Assembly: GCA_009599575.1 (NCBI GenBank)
Contig: VWND01000019.1
Location: 124,001 to 188,000, forward strand
Origin: Blumeriella jaapii
Taxonomy: Eukaryota; Ascomycota; Leotiomycetes; Helotiales; Drepanopezizaceae
DNA length: 64,000 nucleotides
Reading direction: 5' to 3'
The notes beneath the pieces were generated by a model. It saw only the letters and a program-made list of their open reading frames with translations. It did not search any database and had not been told where the DNA came from. Shown here piece after piece: positions 1 to 11,539 of the stretch (position 1 is its first letter; the number at the start of each line of letters is the position of its first letter). The translations under genes and the position numbers were made by a program.

Positions 1-253
1 TGCTCGGGGTCGCGAACTTTATGTATAATGGGTTGCGCTTATGGGTCACGTGATTTAGCGCGAGGCCTAGTGGCCGAGGTGGTCCGTGCCCAAACCTTAA
101 TCCAACACCACCAGCATTCATACCACTGGCAACCACACCACTGGCAGCCATACCACTGGCAGCCATACCACTGGCAGCCATACCACTGGCAGCTATACCA
201 CTGGCAGCCATACCATTGGCAGCCATACCACTAGCCAGGCCAGGATCGTAATA
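1..253 (-). repeat. 3' LTR of element H (family 1)
   Basis: Direct repeat of 14438-14660 with 30 extra bases, which are two extra minisatellite units. It keeps far more G and C than the element interior, and contains CACGTG at 47-52. Ends in TA where the partner has CA. Confidence 0.85.
119..238. repeat. 15-bp minisatellite within LTR (about 8 units)
   Basis: Tandem copies of CATACCACTGGCAGC with a few substitutions: seven full units and a degenerate last one ending CTAGCCAG. The other LTR of the same element has two units fewer. The plus-strand open frame here is only a repeated YHWQP translation of the array and is not a gene. Confidence 0.93.
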
Positions 254-268
254 CTATCCTCCCCCTCC
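254..268 (-). promoter_or_regulatory. Polypurine tract of element H
   Basis: The minus strand reads GGAGGGGGAGGATAG directly before the LTR. A purine run next to the 3' LTR is the plus-strand DNA primer site of LTR elements. It fixes both the LTR edge and the minus orientation of H. Confidence 0.85.
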
Positions 269-384
269 GAAAAACTGCGTCCTCGCAGTTGTAGTTATAG
301 GTCTATCGTTTTCCAACTTAATATAATCTTCCCTGCCTTCGTTATAAGCTTGCAACCATACGGAAAGCGTTCGTAAAAAGCTTT

Positions 385-551
385 TAGCGGTAAGATATAA
401 TCGGTGAAAAACTTAAAAAATATAAAAGGCTGTTATAGCGTTAAAACAAAAATATTATTCGAGATTTTTATCAGCGCCTTTTTAATTAATTTAATATTGC
501 AATACTTTTTTATGTAATTTCGAATCTATTATTCTTTCGATTTTCCATTCC
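385..551 (-). pseudogene. Chromodomain at C-terminus of integrase (element H)
   Basis: The minus-strand frame starting at about 551 reads EWKIERIIDSK, then LQY and a WKGAD-like block with Trp and Gln codons turned to TAA, then a block resembling the WYPASNF...APHKL...FH end of fungal chromodomains. In chromoviruses this domain follows integrase and directs insertion to particular chromatin. Stops fall where the family has Trp or Gln, as expected for RIP. The domain type is clear from motif order; the sequence is inactive. Confidence 0.75.
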
Positions 552-2000
552 GTTTATTTAAAAAATAATTAAATAAAAGCTGGTTCGGAGCGGCGTTAGC
601 CAAATAAAAAATTGCTAATATGCTTTCGAAGCGAATATAAATGGAAAATTAAATAAATTAATTAATTTGCGAAAAGATTAAATTTTTAATTCTTTTTTAT
701 TTTATCGACGATTTTAATTAGGCCGTATTATTTATTTAAAAGCTTTCGGAAAAGTCGGTCGAGTTTTCAATTTTTAATATTTACTAATACTTCGTCGCCT
801 ATATTTTAATTTATTAATCGTTTATGCAAATTAGCGAAGCGCTTTATCTTGGCTTATTATTACGTAATAAACGATTGCGCGTATTTTATAATTTTTTTAG
901 CTCGGAAAGCCAAATGCAAAGCCTCGTCGCGATTAAGCTTTTCGATGGCCGAGCGAAAAAAACGAAAGTTATTTATATTTTAGAATATGCGAGCCTCGTA
1001 TTTATTTAAGATTTAAAAAAAAAAAACGTTGCCGAAAAACTCGTGCGGCAAAGTCAGCTATGTAATATTTATTAAAAGTAAAAGGCGTTCCTAATTGTTT
1101 TAGTAATAAAAACAAAAAAAGCGGAAGCGTTGCTTAATATATTAATTTATTATTTCGGTTTGCCTATCGATATTAAAATTGTACGCAATAATCAATTTGA
1201 TTTTGGTTTTTAATATACGGCAGAATTTTTATTAAAAAACCGAAATAAACTGAGTTTTTCGGTCCGAAACAATTAAATCCGGCATGCCGAAATAACGCAT
1301 TTAATAAACCAAAAACAAAGCTGCCAATTTTTTCGCTATAATAATCTTATAGCAGAAAACTAATAAAAACTTTTTAAATAAGCGATCCATTATTACAAAA
1401 GCGAAATCGTAACTATTTTCGTTTAATAAAAGTTTCGTAAAATCTATCGTCAAATATTAATAAAACTTGTTGAATATAAGTAAAAGCTTTAAAAAGCCCG
1501 GGGTTTTATCGCGCCTAGCTTTTATTCGTATGCAACGACAATTCGAAACGTATTGCTATATATCTGCTTTTATAATTTTTTAATAATATTTACGACCGAC
1601 CAAAAGCTTTATTTTTTTTATTTCAGCGTATACTACGCAAAGCTGTTCGTAAATATATCGGATTAAAAAAGTTCGCAGTTCGAAAAGTTCCAAAAGTATT
1701 ATCAATCTGTTTTAAAAAAATAATTTGTTTTGTCGCAATTAATAATCAAAACTATAATTGCGGATTTACGTTCGTTACGCTTCGAAAAAAAAAGAGTTTT
1801 TATTGATTTGCAGCAAATCGTTTATAATTATATAATTATATATATCGTACGCGATTACGAAAATTAAATCTGCGAGTTTTTTTATAAACATTTTATTTTT
1901 TTCGTTTTCGCTATTTTTTTCGGAAAAAATACTGTCGTCGTCGCGCTTATCGGACGCTATTTCTATAAGCGCTAGCGTAATTATGTTTTTAGCAGCCATT
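552..2000 (-). pseudogene. Integrase of element H
   Basis: The minus strand carries the integrase core. A block reading IKARRDKTPG is followed by LTIDFTKL with the first catalytic Asp, then MPDLIVSDRKTQFIS (about 1245-1287) with the second Asp. The zinc-finger part lies towards 1600-2000 and the linker to the chromodomain at 552-1000. Many TAA codons replace Gln/Trp. The nearby copy in element I (14661-15650) is collinear and lets the two be compared base by base. Integrase would join the reverse-transcribed DNA to the chromosome; this copy cannot. Confidence 0.82.
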
Positions 2001-2099
2001 TTTTTTAAGATTTAAAAATTTAATTTATCGTTTGAAAACATTTGCTGCTTTCGAGCTGTTCGCTATCGCGTTTTTAATAAAAAAATATTCTGATTTTTG

Positions 2100-3615
2100 C
2101 GAAAAAAAATATCAGCGAGCGTATTAATAATTTCCGACCGGTATATAATTATAAAATGGAAATCGGCGAAAAACTCGGCCCATCGAGCTTATTAAACCGA
2201 AAAGTTTTTAATTATTATAAAATATTTTAAAGCGCGATAATCGGTATATATATATATGTTTTTTTAAACGCTTAACAGCTTCGGCTTATAATTTTTAAAA
2301 AAGCGAAAAATAACGAAAAGCTTTTTATCGTAAATCGGATAATTAAGCTCGGCGTCGATTATAATTTTGAAAAAAAAACCGACCGGATAATAAAAGTTAT
2401 TTTTTTGCAATTGCGATAATACGCCAGCTATTATTCTATTAAAAAAATCGGTTTTTAGGCGCGTTTGTTTATAAAAGTCGTAATAGCATAAAATGGAAAT
2501 ATTTAATAAAGTTTTGCGTAATACTTTCTATGCGTTTTTCTGCTTTTTTTCGAATACGAAAAAAACGTTTTTGCCTGTAAAAACAATGAAAGGGCGGCAA
2601 ATACGGCTATAGCCGGCTATAAAACGTTTGTAAAAATTGCAAAAATCTAAAAAGCTTTATACGCCTCGCATATTCGCTGCATATTGCCAGTTTTTAATAA
2701 TAGCGATTTTTTCCGAATTTATTTTAATACTTTAAATATTAATAACGAAACTTAAAAATTTAGTTTTCGTAATATTAAATTCGCACTTTTTAATATTAGC
2801 TTTTAGATCGTATTTTTTTAAAATCGACAAAATCTTTTTAACGTAAATTTTATATTTTAAATTATTCGCGAAATAAATAAAAATATCGTTAAAATACGCC
2901 GAGCAAAAATTATTTAAATGCTTTATAAAAATATTATTAATAAAGCGTTAAAATATAACGGATTTATTAATAAAACCGAACGGAAGGATTTTATATTTAT
3001 ATATATCGTATCGGATGCGAAAACTAATCAGTTTTTAAACTTTTCGGATATTCGGATTCGATTAAATACTTATTAAATATTAATTTTCGTAAACACTTTG
3101 GTTTTAATAATTCGCGCCAGTATTTTGTTAATCAAAAGCAAAAAATAAAAATTCTTTTTCGTAAAATCGTTAAGCTTGCGGTAATCGATATATAAGCGTA
3201 TAAAGCCGTTTGATTTTTTAATAAATAAAATCGGAGCGGCGAAAAAAACATTAAAAAATTTAATAAAACTTTTGTATAAATTATCGAAAATATAACTTTT
3301 GACTTTTATAAACTGTTTATTCGTAAAGCGTTTAAATAATTTTATAAAAAGCGTATTTTCCGTAGCAAAATATATTTTATAATTTACACCGAAACGGCGG
3401 AAAGCGAGCTTATCGCTTTTTTGCTTATAAAACAATTCCTCGAATTCTAAATATTAAATTGAAAAAAGCTTTTTTACAAAAACCACGTTATCGTTATACT
3501 TGGCTTGCAAAGCGTCGGGAACGGAAATATTTTTTATTACCGCGAATTATATAACTTTTTTAAATTCGGCGATTTTCGCACGGCGGAAACGTTTTTTATT
3601 TATATTATATATAAA
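2100..3615 (-). pseudogene. Reverse transcriptase and RNase H of element H
   Basis: The open minus frame 3073-3435 contains FFAAPILFIKKSNGFIRLYI and DYRKLNDFTKKN, the fingers/palm entry of Ty3/gypsy RT. The catalytic box at about 2890-2905 reads YFND, where the family has YLDD; D to N is a G-to-A change. RNase H follows at about 2290-2450 with GVLSQLQKNNFYYPVGFFSK and DAELNYPIYDK. The upstream protease part was cut off by the insertion of K at 3621 and continues at 11847. Confidence 0.85.
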
Positions 3616-3620
3616 GGTAA

Positions 3621-3922
3621 TGTCGTGCATAGCTGAATAGTCGGTAGAAACCCTCACCGAAGGCTGTAACGGATGAATTGTATACAGTAAAATGTTATTT
3701 GTATTATTCTAAGTCTGACTGGCGAGCTTTCCGCAGAAAACGGAAGGTTCGGGCTCGCTTAATCAGTCGCTCGGAAAAACTAGTTTCCGAAAAGGCTCGT
3801 TATCACGTAACTACGAGCCTTTCCGAGTTTCAAAAACATTTAATTATTAAAAGCGTATAAGAAAAATAAATCTAAAACAAAAAAAATAAAAAAAAATAAA
3901 AAAATATAAATATAACGCAATA
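3621..3922 (-). repeat. 3' LTR of copia element K
   Basis: 302 bp, the same length as the partner at 11540-11841, but with more C-to-T and G-to-A changes (for example CACGTG became CACGTA at 3804-3809). The short plus-strand open frame across it is not a gene. Confidence 0.92.
3789..3824. promoter_or_regulatory. Hairpin in copia LTR (left copy)
   Basis: Inverted repeat with AAAGGCTCGT on the left arm and ACGAGCCTTT on the right arm around a 12-base centre that held CACGTG. The same structure is better preserved in the right LTR. Confidence 0.7.
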
Positions 3923-4139
3923 TATTTTTTAGCTAATTGCCAATCCGATAATCAGCTATTTTTAAAGCGCGAAAAAGTTTTTTGTCGTTCGAATACGGCC
4001 GTAACGCGATATTGCAATATTTATATAGCTTATTTATATTTTTTATCGTTATAAAGCGTAAATAAAACTAATTCAGCTTAAATAAGCGTTTCGTCGCTTA
4101 TAAAAACCTTAACTTTTTTATTTTTCTACCAGTTTTCTA

Positions 4140-5198
4140 ATGGATTTAAACTTTACTATTTTAATTAAAAATATCGATATAGCCTTTTTTATATTTAAAA
4201 AAAGTCGTTCGCGTAAATCCACGCGATTAATTGGCCCAGCTCCTCGAATTTCTAATTTTCGGCGCTTGCGTAATCGAAGTTTTACGAAGTTTATTTTACG
4301 CAATTAATCGGCTTTTTCGGCCAATTCGTTTTTTTTCGACCTTTTCGAAAAAAGCGACCTTTTCGATATTTCGTTTTTAAACGGTTTTTTCGGAAATCCA
4401 TATTTGCCTGGCCTCGAAAATGCCGATATAGCGCCTGAAAATAAAAGAAATACTGCTGGCGGTAAAAAAGCTACTGGCGGTAATTTCGGTTTTGATAATA
4501 TTTCCGAAAAAAAAAGGCAGAATACTGGCGCTTTTAAAAAAAAAGCGGCCGAAAATTATTAAAGCGAAAAAATTAAAAATGGAAATAACAACGATAATCG
4601 TTTTTTAAAACGCGCTCGCATTAAAGCCAGAAAACCTGTTATTTCTGGGCTTTTTAATTTTACTTTTTATATAATTTATATTATTCGCGAAGCAACTAAA
4701 AACTTAAATTACAACTGCTTATCGAACTTGGCTAAAATTCGTTATTATCGATGCTACGCAATTAGCACGTCGTGCATTCCGGCCGACGCGAACGTTTTAA
4801 CTGCGTGATTTTCCGTTTTCAAAGCTCGGATTAATAAAATTATTAAAACGGTTAGTTTTATCGAAAAATTCTGTCGTTTTTATTAATCGATTTTTAAAAT
4901 ATAACGGTTATTTTTTATTTTACGGTTAAAGCGGTTTTAAAAATACAAAAAAATAAGCTTTTAAATCGATCGTAATTTAAAAACAAAACTAATAAATATA
5001 AAACGTATTATTAACGCGAAGCTCGCCGCGATTCGTAAAATTTCCCAGCTTTCTGTTTTTCGAATAAAAACTTTTACGCTTATTTTACGTGCTGGCGGAA
5101 TAAGACTTGGCCACGACCCATTAAAAACTGTTTTCGTTTCTAAAAGTTTAAAAAAAAATCTCGCGGCAATTCTTTTGCCGAACGTTTTTAATTTTTAG
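4140..5198 (+). pseudogene. Unrecognised plus-strand frame, antisense to the copia element
   Basis: From an ATG at 4140 one plus-strand frame runs about 350 codons to TAG at 5196, with seven internal stops. Most are TAA or TGA that could have been CAA or TGG. The middle part (about 4370-4800) is stop-poor and protein-like, hydrophilic and Gly/Asn/Lys-rich (for example GFFGNPYLPGLENADI), then a Cys-bearing stretch (YNCLSNLAKIRYYRCYAIS). Minus-strand frames here give Phe/Leu-rich translations that look less like protein. It sits between the end of copia RNase H and the 3' LTR, where copia elements normally have little. I do not recognise the product. It could be an antisense gene of the element, a captured fragment, or chance. 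Confidence 0.4.
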
Positions 5199-5499
5199 CC
5201 TGATAAAGCTTCGTAAAAAAAAAAAAAAATATTCCGGCTGTACAACCGGCGGCAGTTATGCTTAGAAAGCTTTTCGCAAAGTTTATTTTAGGCCTGATTG
5301 TCGCGAAGCGTCGAACGCGGATTATTATTTTAACGAATTATATTTTTAATTTTTTTGCAAAGCTAAGCGGTTTGGTTTTGAGTTTTTAAATTTGCGAAAG
5401 ATTCGGATTTCCTTTATTTAAAAAATAGTTTTTATTATATTTTAAATTTTAATAAAAATTTGTTTAAATAAATATACGCCTGCAAAATACAAGCTTTTT

Positions 5500-6060
5500 A
5501 ATTCGATTAATCGAATTTTTCGATAAAGCTTCGAAAATTTTGTAAATTAAAAAATTTAACGAAACTTTCGTACTTTTGTCGGGTCAGATTTTTAATAAAA
5601 CCGTTTGCGTATATTTTATTTATTAAAAAGTATATGATTTTAAACTTTTTATTTTAATACTTTTGGCGAATTTATATATTGCTTATATCGACGTGGCGAA
5701 GCTTTGTAAAATTTTTTTTTTTATTTTTTACGATTAATTTAATCGTTTGCTAATTATCGTAATATACGTTTTATTTAAAAACAACGTCGAATCGAAGCTT
5801 TTTAAAAAAACGTTGAAATGCTATTATTTTTTTTACGATCGTTATATAAGCAAATAGCTCCGTTTTAAAAAAAAAAATAGTAATTATGTTTTATCGTACA
5901 GCTTTTTATAAAATAGCATTTTCGAAAAAAAAAAAAAATATATTTTTAAAAAAATTTCCGAGTTTTTAAATCGTCGGCGAAAAAAACGTCGGTAGAAATT
6001 ATTAATTAATTTTTCCGCTTTTTTCGATTATAAACGATTTTTAAAAACCTCGTTTTATAA
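5500..6060 (-). pseudogene. RNase H of copia element K
   Basis: Downstream of RT on the minus strand lies a badly broken region whose spacing and end block (a match to the copia LTKxL...HExF region near 5520-5620) fit the copia RNase H domain. It has many stops, so the domain is inferred mainly from position after RT. Confidence 0.5.
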
Positions 6061-6950
6061 AAATATCGAAGCGTTTAATTAGCTGCCTCGAAATATTAAA
6101 AACTTAAATTAGTAAAAAAGTAAAAAAGCTGAAAGACTGCGAAGGCCACGTCGGATCGAAATATAATAGCCGTATATAAAATTAAACCGATTTTTTTTTA
6201 ATACTTTTTGATTTGCGAAAGCGTGGCTACGCCTAAGTTTTTAACAAATTCGCAGATTAAAAAAAGCGTATTTAAAAAGCGCTTTTTATATATATTAAAC
6301 TTCGTAGCGATTTTTTCGATATACAAATCGTAAAGCAAAAAAACTTTTTTTTTTTGTTTGTTTCGTAAAATACGGATTTCGAAAAAGTAATTTAAATCTT
6401 TTATATTTGTAAGCTCGTAGGCTTTTTTCAGACCGAAAATAATTTCGTCGGCTTTTAACGAATAAAAAGCGTGGTATAAAATTTAAATATCGTCGACGTA
6501 AAACGCCACGTATACGCTTCGCATTTCGTTAGCGAATATACAAAGCTTTTCGCCTATTAATTCGAGCTTTAATTTTTTTAAAATATTAGCAAATTCGCCG
6601 TATTATAAAATTGAAAAGTTTTTCAATTTATATAAAACTCGGTTTAGCTGTATTATTATATTTGATTATTTAAATCTATTAAGCAAATAATACGTAATTA
6701 GCTTATTTTTAAAATTTCGTTTTATATTAACAAATATATTAATTATATCGAATTGCTTAATTTCCAAATCGAAATAAGCCGCTAGCGTTATAACCGTTCG
6801 GAAAAAACGGGCTGCGAATATAACTGCGTATATAAAAAAAATTAAAGCTTCGTTTTGAAAATTTTTTTTTACGACTAGTTTCGATTTGCACCGCTGCAAT
6901 TCGCCTAAGCTGTTTATTTTATATATAAAAATTTATTTAAATAAAATAAG
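6061..6950 (-). pseudogene. Reverse transcriptase of copia element K
   Basis: The open minus frame 6666-6899 carries KSKLVVK and then FFRTVITLAAYFDLEIKQFD, the copia RT entry (LLALAA...EIHQMDVKTAF in relatives). Further on, 6489-6500 encodes an intact YVDD catalytic box, followed by ADEIIFGLKKAYELTNIKDL, which matches the copia block ending in a DLG-like motif, and by RKQKKKVFLL and YIEKIATKFNI. This assigns the element to Ty1/copia. Stops elsewhere prevent function. Confidence 0.9.
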
Positions 6951-8250
6951 TTTTATAATTCTATTTTTTTTGATAATCCTTTAGCATTTTTTAATTTTTA
7001 AGTTTTTAATTTCGGTTTTTGCTTTTTTTTTAAATTGTTTTTTTATCTGATGGTTTTTTAATTCGTTCCAGTTTTTTAAAACCTTCGGAAGATTATTCCG
7101 ATATTATTTTTGGTCGAAAAATTAAATATTTTTTACCGACTTTTTTTTTATCGAAGCCGCTATTATTACGTAAACAGCCTGAAAGTCTTTTTTATTTATT
7201 TAAATCGGCTCGTTTATTCAAAACGTATAAACGAACTCGTTTATTTGTTATTTGATAAATAAAGCTATTAGTTGAAAAATTTCGCATATCGTAGCGTATA
7301 TTTTCGGTTTATCCGGCCAATATAAAATAAAATTTGTACGATTTCGTTTAGCAATTTTTAAAATCAATTGTTTTTTATCGCTTATCGGAAATTTTAATTT
7401 ATTTTTTTTATTTTTTTTAAATAATGTTTTTTTTTTAATAATCAGTTTTAAAAAAGCTTTCAAAAACAAGCGTTTAGATAGCTGTTTTATTTTTAAATCG
7501 ATTTAGCGTTTGATTTGCCGGGCGATAGCTTTTAATTATAATTTAAAAAATTAAATTGCGCGCTCCCTTGTATAAAGCCATTTTTTATGCCCGCGCCGAA
7601 AAACTTTCTAAAGCTTTGCTCCGTTTTATTTTGTTTTGCAATAATAAACTTTGCTAATTTATTACTTTTTTTTAAATTTCCATAATTTTTTTAACGCTTT
7701 TATTACGTCGGTCAAAATATTTCGGATATGTTTTACATACTTTCGATTAATAATTAATTTTAAAAATTAAAACTGATCGGTAATAGTTTTATCGAAAAAG
7801 CTTTTATAAAAAACTATTATTTTTAAGCTCTGAACGTCTGAATCGACCGTAAAAAAAAGCTCGATCGCCTCGACTTTTATTAAATTTTTTATTTCCGAGA
7901 ATTTAGCTTTTTTTAAAATATTTAAATCCATTGGTATTAAAATATTTTTTTTTTTTATCGTAAGCCTTAAAGATCTATCAGAAGGGCTTGAAATCGATTT
8001 TGATTCTAATAGCGGCTCCGATAGAAAAAAACTTTTATTCTTTTTTGTAAAATCTGAAAATTGCTCGTTTTGTAATAATAGCTTTTCTTTTGTATCACCT
8101 TTTTTTTTAATACACCGAGTTTTGCTGGTCTGCGCCGCCACTGAAACCGCCCGTTAATATCTAATATTTAACGTTTTAAGCTTTTTCGTTTTCCGCGTTT
8201 TCGATAAACTCCACGGTTTTTTTAAAATTCTAGTTTAATTATAGGATTTG
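6951..8250 (-). pseudogene. Linker between integrase and RT of copia element K
   Basis: Two minus-strand open pieces lie here (7248-7469, with KIYATICEIFQLIALFI, and 7767-8141, Ser/Lys-rich with SSPSDRSLRLTIKKK). In copia polyproteins the stretch between integrase and RT is long, charged and poorly conserved, which fits. No separate domain is recognised. Confidence 0.6.
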
Positions 8251-8399
8251 GATTTTTTACGCTCCGAAAAGTAAAATTTGGATTCGTTAAATACTACGTT
8301 TCGGCTCGTAATTACACGTATTAGCTAAAGCACCCAGATTTTGTAAATATTAAAAGCGCTATATTTAATCAAATATCCGATATGTTTTTTCGAAAAAAC

Positions 8400-9280
8400 T
8401 TTAAATTTTTTTTTGTATTTTATAGCTTTCCGATTTTTTATTATTAAATACGCACGAGCTTCGTACGTATAAACTTTGCTTTAATTTAATTTAAAATCGG
8501 CCGTACGCGCTTTTACAATAGCAAAATCGTAATACCGGAAATATTACTTAAACCAACTGTGCAAAATTTCATTTAAAAATTTAAATTTTTTTTTCGCAAG
8601 CGGCGATATATTATACAAATGCGCTGCTGCTTTTATCGTTTCGGGCCAAAAAAAAATTAAAAAGCCCGCTTTAATTTTTATTTTTATCGAACGCTTAATT
8701 ACTTTTTTTTTTCTGCTCGTTCGATCGAGCCATTTAATTAATACACGTAAAATAAAATCAATTCCAAATCGATATCTTCGCGTTCCGTCCATTTTTAATA
8801 TTCCGAAATAATATTTTTTTATTTTGAAATTACCGACGATTCGTTATTTTATCGAATTTTGCAAATAAAAAGGTTGTATTAGCGTTTCATTTATATATCG
8901 AACGTTTGAAAACGGTCTAAAACGATTTTTATATTTTTTGTTTTAATAGCAAAAGCTTAAATCTTTTTATTATATTCGTTTTTTATTAAAAATATCTACG
9001 TCGAACCGTTATAAGCTTTTCTACGACTTTTAAAATAATCGTAAAAATCTCAGCCAATACGAAAAAAAAACCTAAAAAATTTGTTTTTCTAATATTACTT
9101 TTAAAATCATTTGTTTTAAATACGTAACAGCATACTTTTCGCATTTTATTTTGATTAAGCTTTTGATTTTTACTTTACGAATATTCTCGACCAATTTTTC
9201 GAACGCGTTTTTACTCAAATAGCCCGAACGAAAATGCTATAAGCGCGCATCGTTATTCCGATTATATATAAATACGCTGC
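8400..9280 (-). pseudogene. Pre-integrase zinc domain and integrase of copia element K
   Basis: Around 9150-9250 the minus strand reads NDARL*HFRSGYLSKNAFEK, the GAG-pre-integrase block (LWHxRLGHxxxxALEKL) with Trp changed to stop and His/Gly partly lost. Integrase follows, including KAYNGST and KTKNIKIVLDRFQTF. The open frame 8544-8792 holds the C-terminal core: AGFLIFFWPETIKAAAHLYN, matching the copia motif GLPxxLWPEAVxxAAYLYN. Confidence 0.85.
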
Positions 9281-11539
9281 TTTTCTTAAATTTATAACGC
9301 GTACGACGTTTCGGAATTGTATAAATTATTAGGCCGGGCGAATCACGTTTTAAAAAGTTTAAATTATTACGTAGAAAATACGAACAAAAAAAGCAATTAA
9401 TTTTAATATATTCAAATATATAAAAATCGGCGATTATTTAATACTAACGTTTTAAAATAAAGTTTTTAAAGTTTTCAGAACGAAAAGTATTATTTGACTT
9501 TTGGAATTAATAATTTTTTTTAGCTAAAAAATTAGCGGAAATAATATTAGTAATAAAATCTGAAATAAACGCTACGTTGTTAAAAACTATATTCCAAAGC
9601 TTTTTATTTTTTTTGCGAAAAGCTTTTTTTATTAAACGACTTTTTTTCCCGACGATTAAAAAACTTTATATGCCTGTATAAACGCTGTTAATAAAATTAT
9701 TAATTTTTTTGTAAAACCTTTCGATAAAAAAGTTTTTGTCGTTTATCAAATAGATTTTAAAACAATTATTAAAAAAAGTGCTTTTGTTTAAAAAATAATA
9801 TTAATCAGGTTTTAAAGTCAAAACGTTAATTCCGAAATGCTTTTTAATCGCATCAAAGCAAAAAAGACAAAAAGTTGCGGTAAAAAACTTTTTCTGATCG
9901 TTTTTAAAAGTTAATTTTAAAATCTGTTTTGGCTTGGTTATTAAAATTTTAAAAATTTTATTAATTGCGACCATTTAAATATTTTTTTTATTTAAAGCTT
10001 TCAAAGCTTTTTTATAATTAAAAAACAGCTTTTTTCGCATTTCAGCGATTTTCTGCCTATTTAAAAAATTGAAAAAAGTTTTTTTTTTACGACGACCATT
10101 TATTGCGTACAAAAGCTTTTTACAATCGGTTGGAAAATAAAAATAACGCTTTTTGAAAATATCGTATAAGCAATTATATCTTTTTTCTTTTTTCTTTTTG
10201 CTTTTTCCTTTTTTTTTTTTACGATTTTTCGAAATATCGTTGTTTTTAAAATCGAAAAGGAAAATGGCGAAAACTCCGACCTTTCGGCCTGAATTATCGA
10301 ATCTTCGATTGTTTTTAAAAAAAAAAATTATAAAGTTCAGTTCGATTAAAATTTTTTTTATAAAAAGGCCGGCAAATTCGTTTTTCAAATACTCAGCCTT
10401 TTTGCCGTTCGTTTATTATAAATTAATATATACGGCGATTGCGTCGAGAAAATCGGTAGCAGCGTAGCGGCCATCTATATCAAAAATCTTGTATTCGACA
10501 GCTGTTTTATAAGCGGTTTGCCATTTTTTTACTTATTCGGTCATATTTACTTTTTCGTTATACGTTTTGCGAAAAGTGTTTTTATAATTAGATTTAACGG
10601 AGCTAACCACGGAAAAATATACAGAAACAACATCCTTTTTAAAAATACGAACGAATGCCTAAAATGATTTTTGCTTTCTTTTATAATATAAATTCTTGAT
10701 TCTACGCATATTTCTATTTATTAAAAAGTTTTTCTACAAATCAATATGAAAAATAACGTACGTTTTTTTATTATTAATAGCGTTGATCTTCGATTAAGCA
10801 ATTGCAAAATTTATTAAACTGATTTTTATAATTAAAAAGATTTAATCGAACAACTTTTAATAGGCAGTAACGTACTTCTGCCATTTTTAAGCTTTTTTAA
10901 ATAGTTTTTAAAAAAATAATCGATTTTATTTTTCAAATCGTCGAAAATCAGATTGGCTAGTCGAAGCCTGTCGGAAGGATTACTAATCGTAACGGCGGCC
11001 TTTTTTGCCTCGGTTATGCCGTTGTATTCGACGCATTTTCTATCGTAGTCTGCTTAGCGCTTTTTGTTTTTTTAATCGATAAATTAATATAACGATTATT
11101 TTTATAATCGTTTATTAATAAAAAAACGAAATGAAAAATCAGAATCGGTATATTCGAAAAAAAGAATTTTTAATCGGTGAAATTTGTACGCTCCTAATCA
11201 AAAGATCCACGATTTTGGGTCGTAAAAGAAAACTTTCTTTTTCGTAAAAGCCGATATATTGTTTTCGTTGTGAAGGATCGATTAATTAAATTGAAAAAAA
11301 TAAAAAAATAAAAATGAAATTTGTAAATTAAAAAGATCGAAGAATTGATGCTTTCCGCACTTTTAATAGCCTTTTATCGATTCGTAGCTTTTTGCTAAAT
11401 AAAAAAAACTTTGCAAAATATAACCTTTTACGAATATTTTTTGATAATTCGAATGGATTAATCGGTAAAAGCTTCCAACGAATCTTCTAGCGTATATATT
11501 GCAGAAAAAAGCTTATTAATTGGCTCCGGAGCTTATAAC
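9281..11539 (-). pseudogene. Gag and protease region of copia element K
   Basis: Internal sequence between the 5' LTR and integrase. The open minus frame 9975-10388 is Lys-rich, and its CLYDIFKKRYFYFPTDC block near 10140-10190 resembles a knuckle-like Cys/His segment at the end of copia gag. The rest is too broken to place protease. The overlapping plus-strand frame at 10153-10467 is a shadow of this Lys-rich part. Confidence 0.6.

Noticed and set aside
28..234. Open frame with repeated YHWQP
   Set aside because: It is the translation of a 15-bp minisatellite inside an LTR; the length of 15 keeps the frame open.
119..238. CRISPR-like array
   Set aside because: Direct tandem 15-mers with no spacers, in a eukaryotic retrotransposon.
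3678..3860. Open frame in the copia LTR
   Set aside because: It lies wholly inside an LTR and spans its hairpin.
10153..10467. Plus-strand Phe-rich frame
   Set aside because: Shadow of the Lys-rich minus-strand copia gag region.
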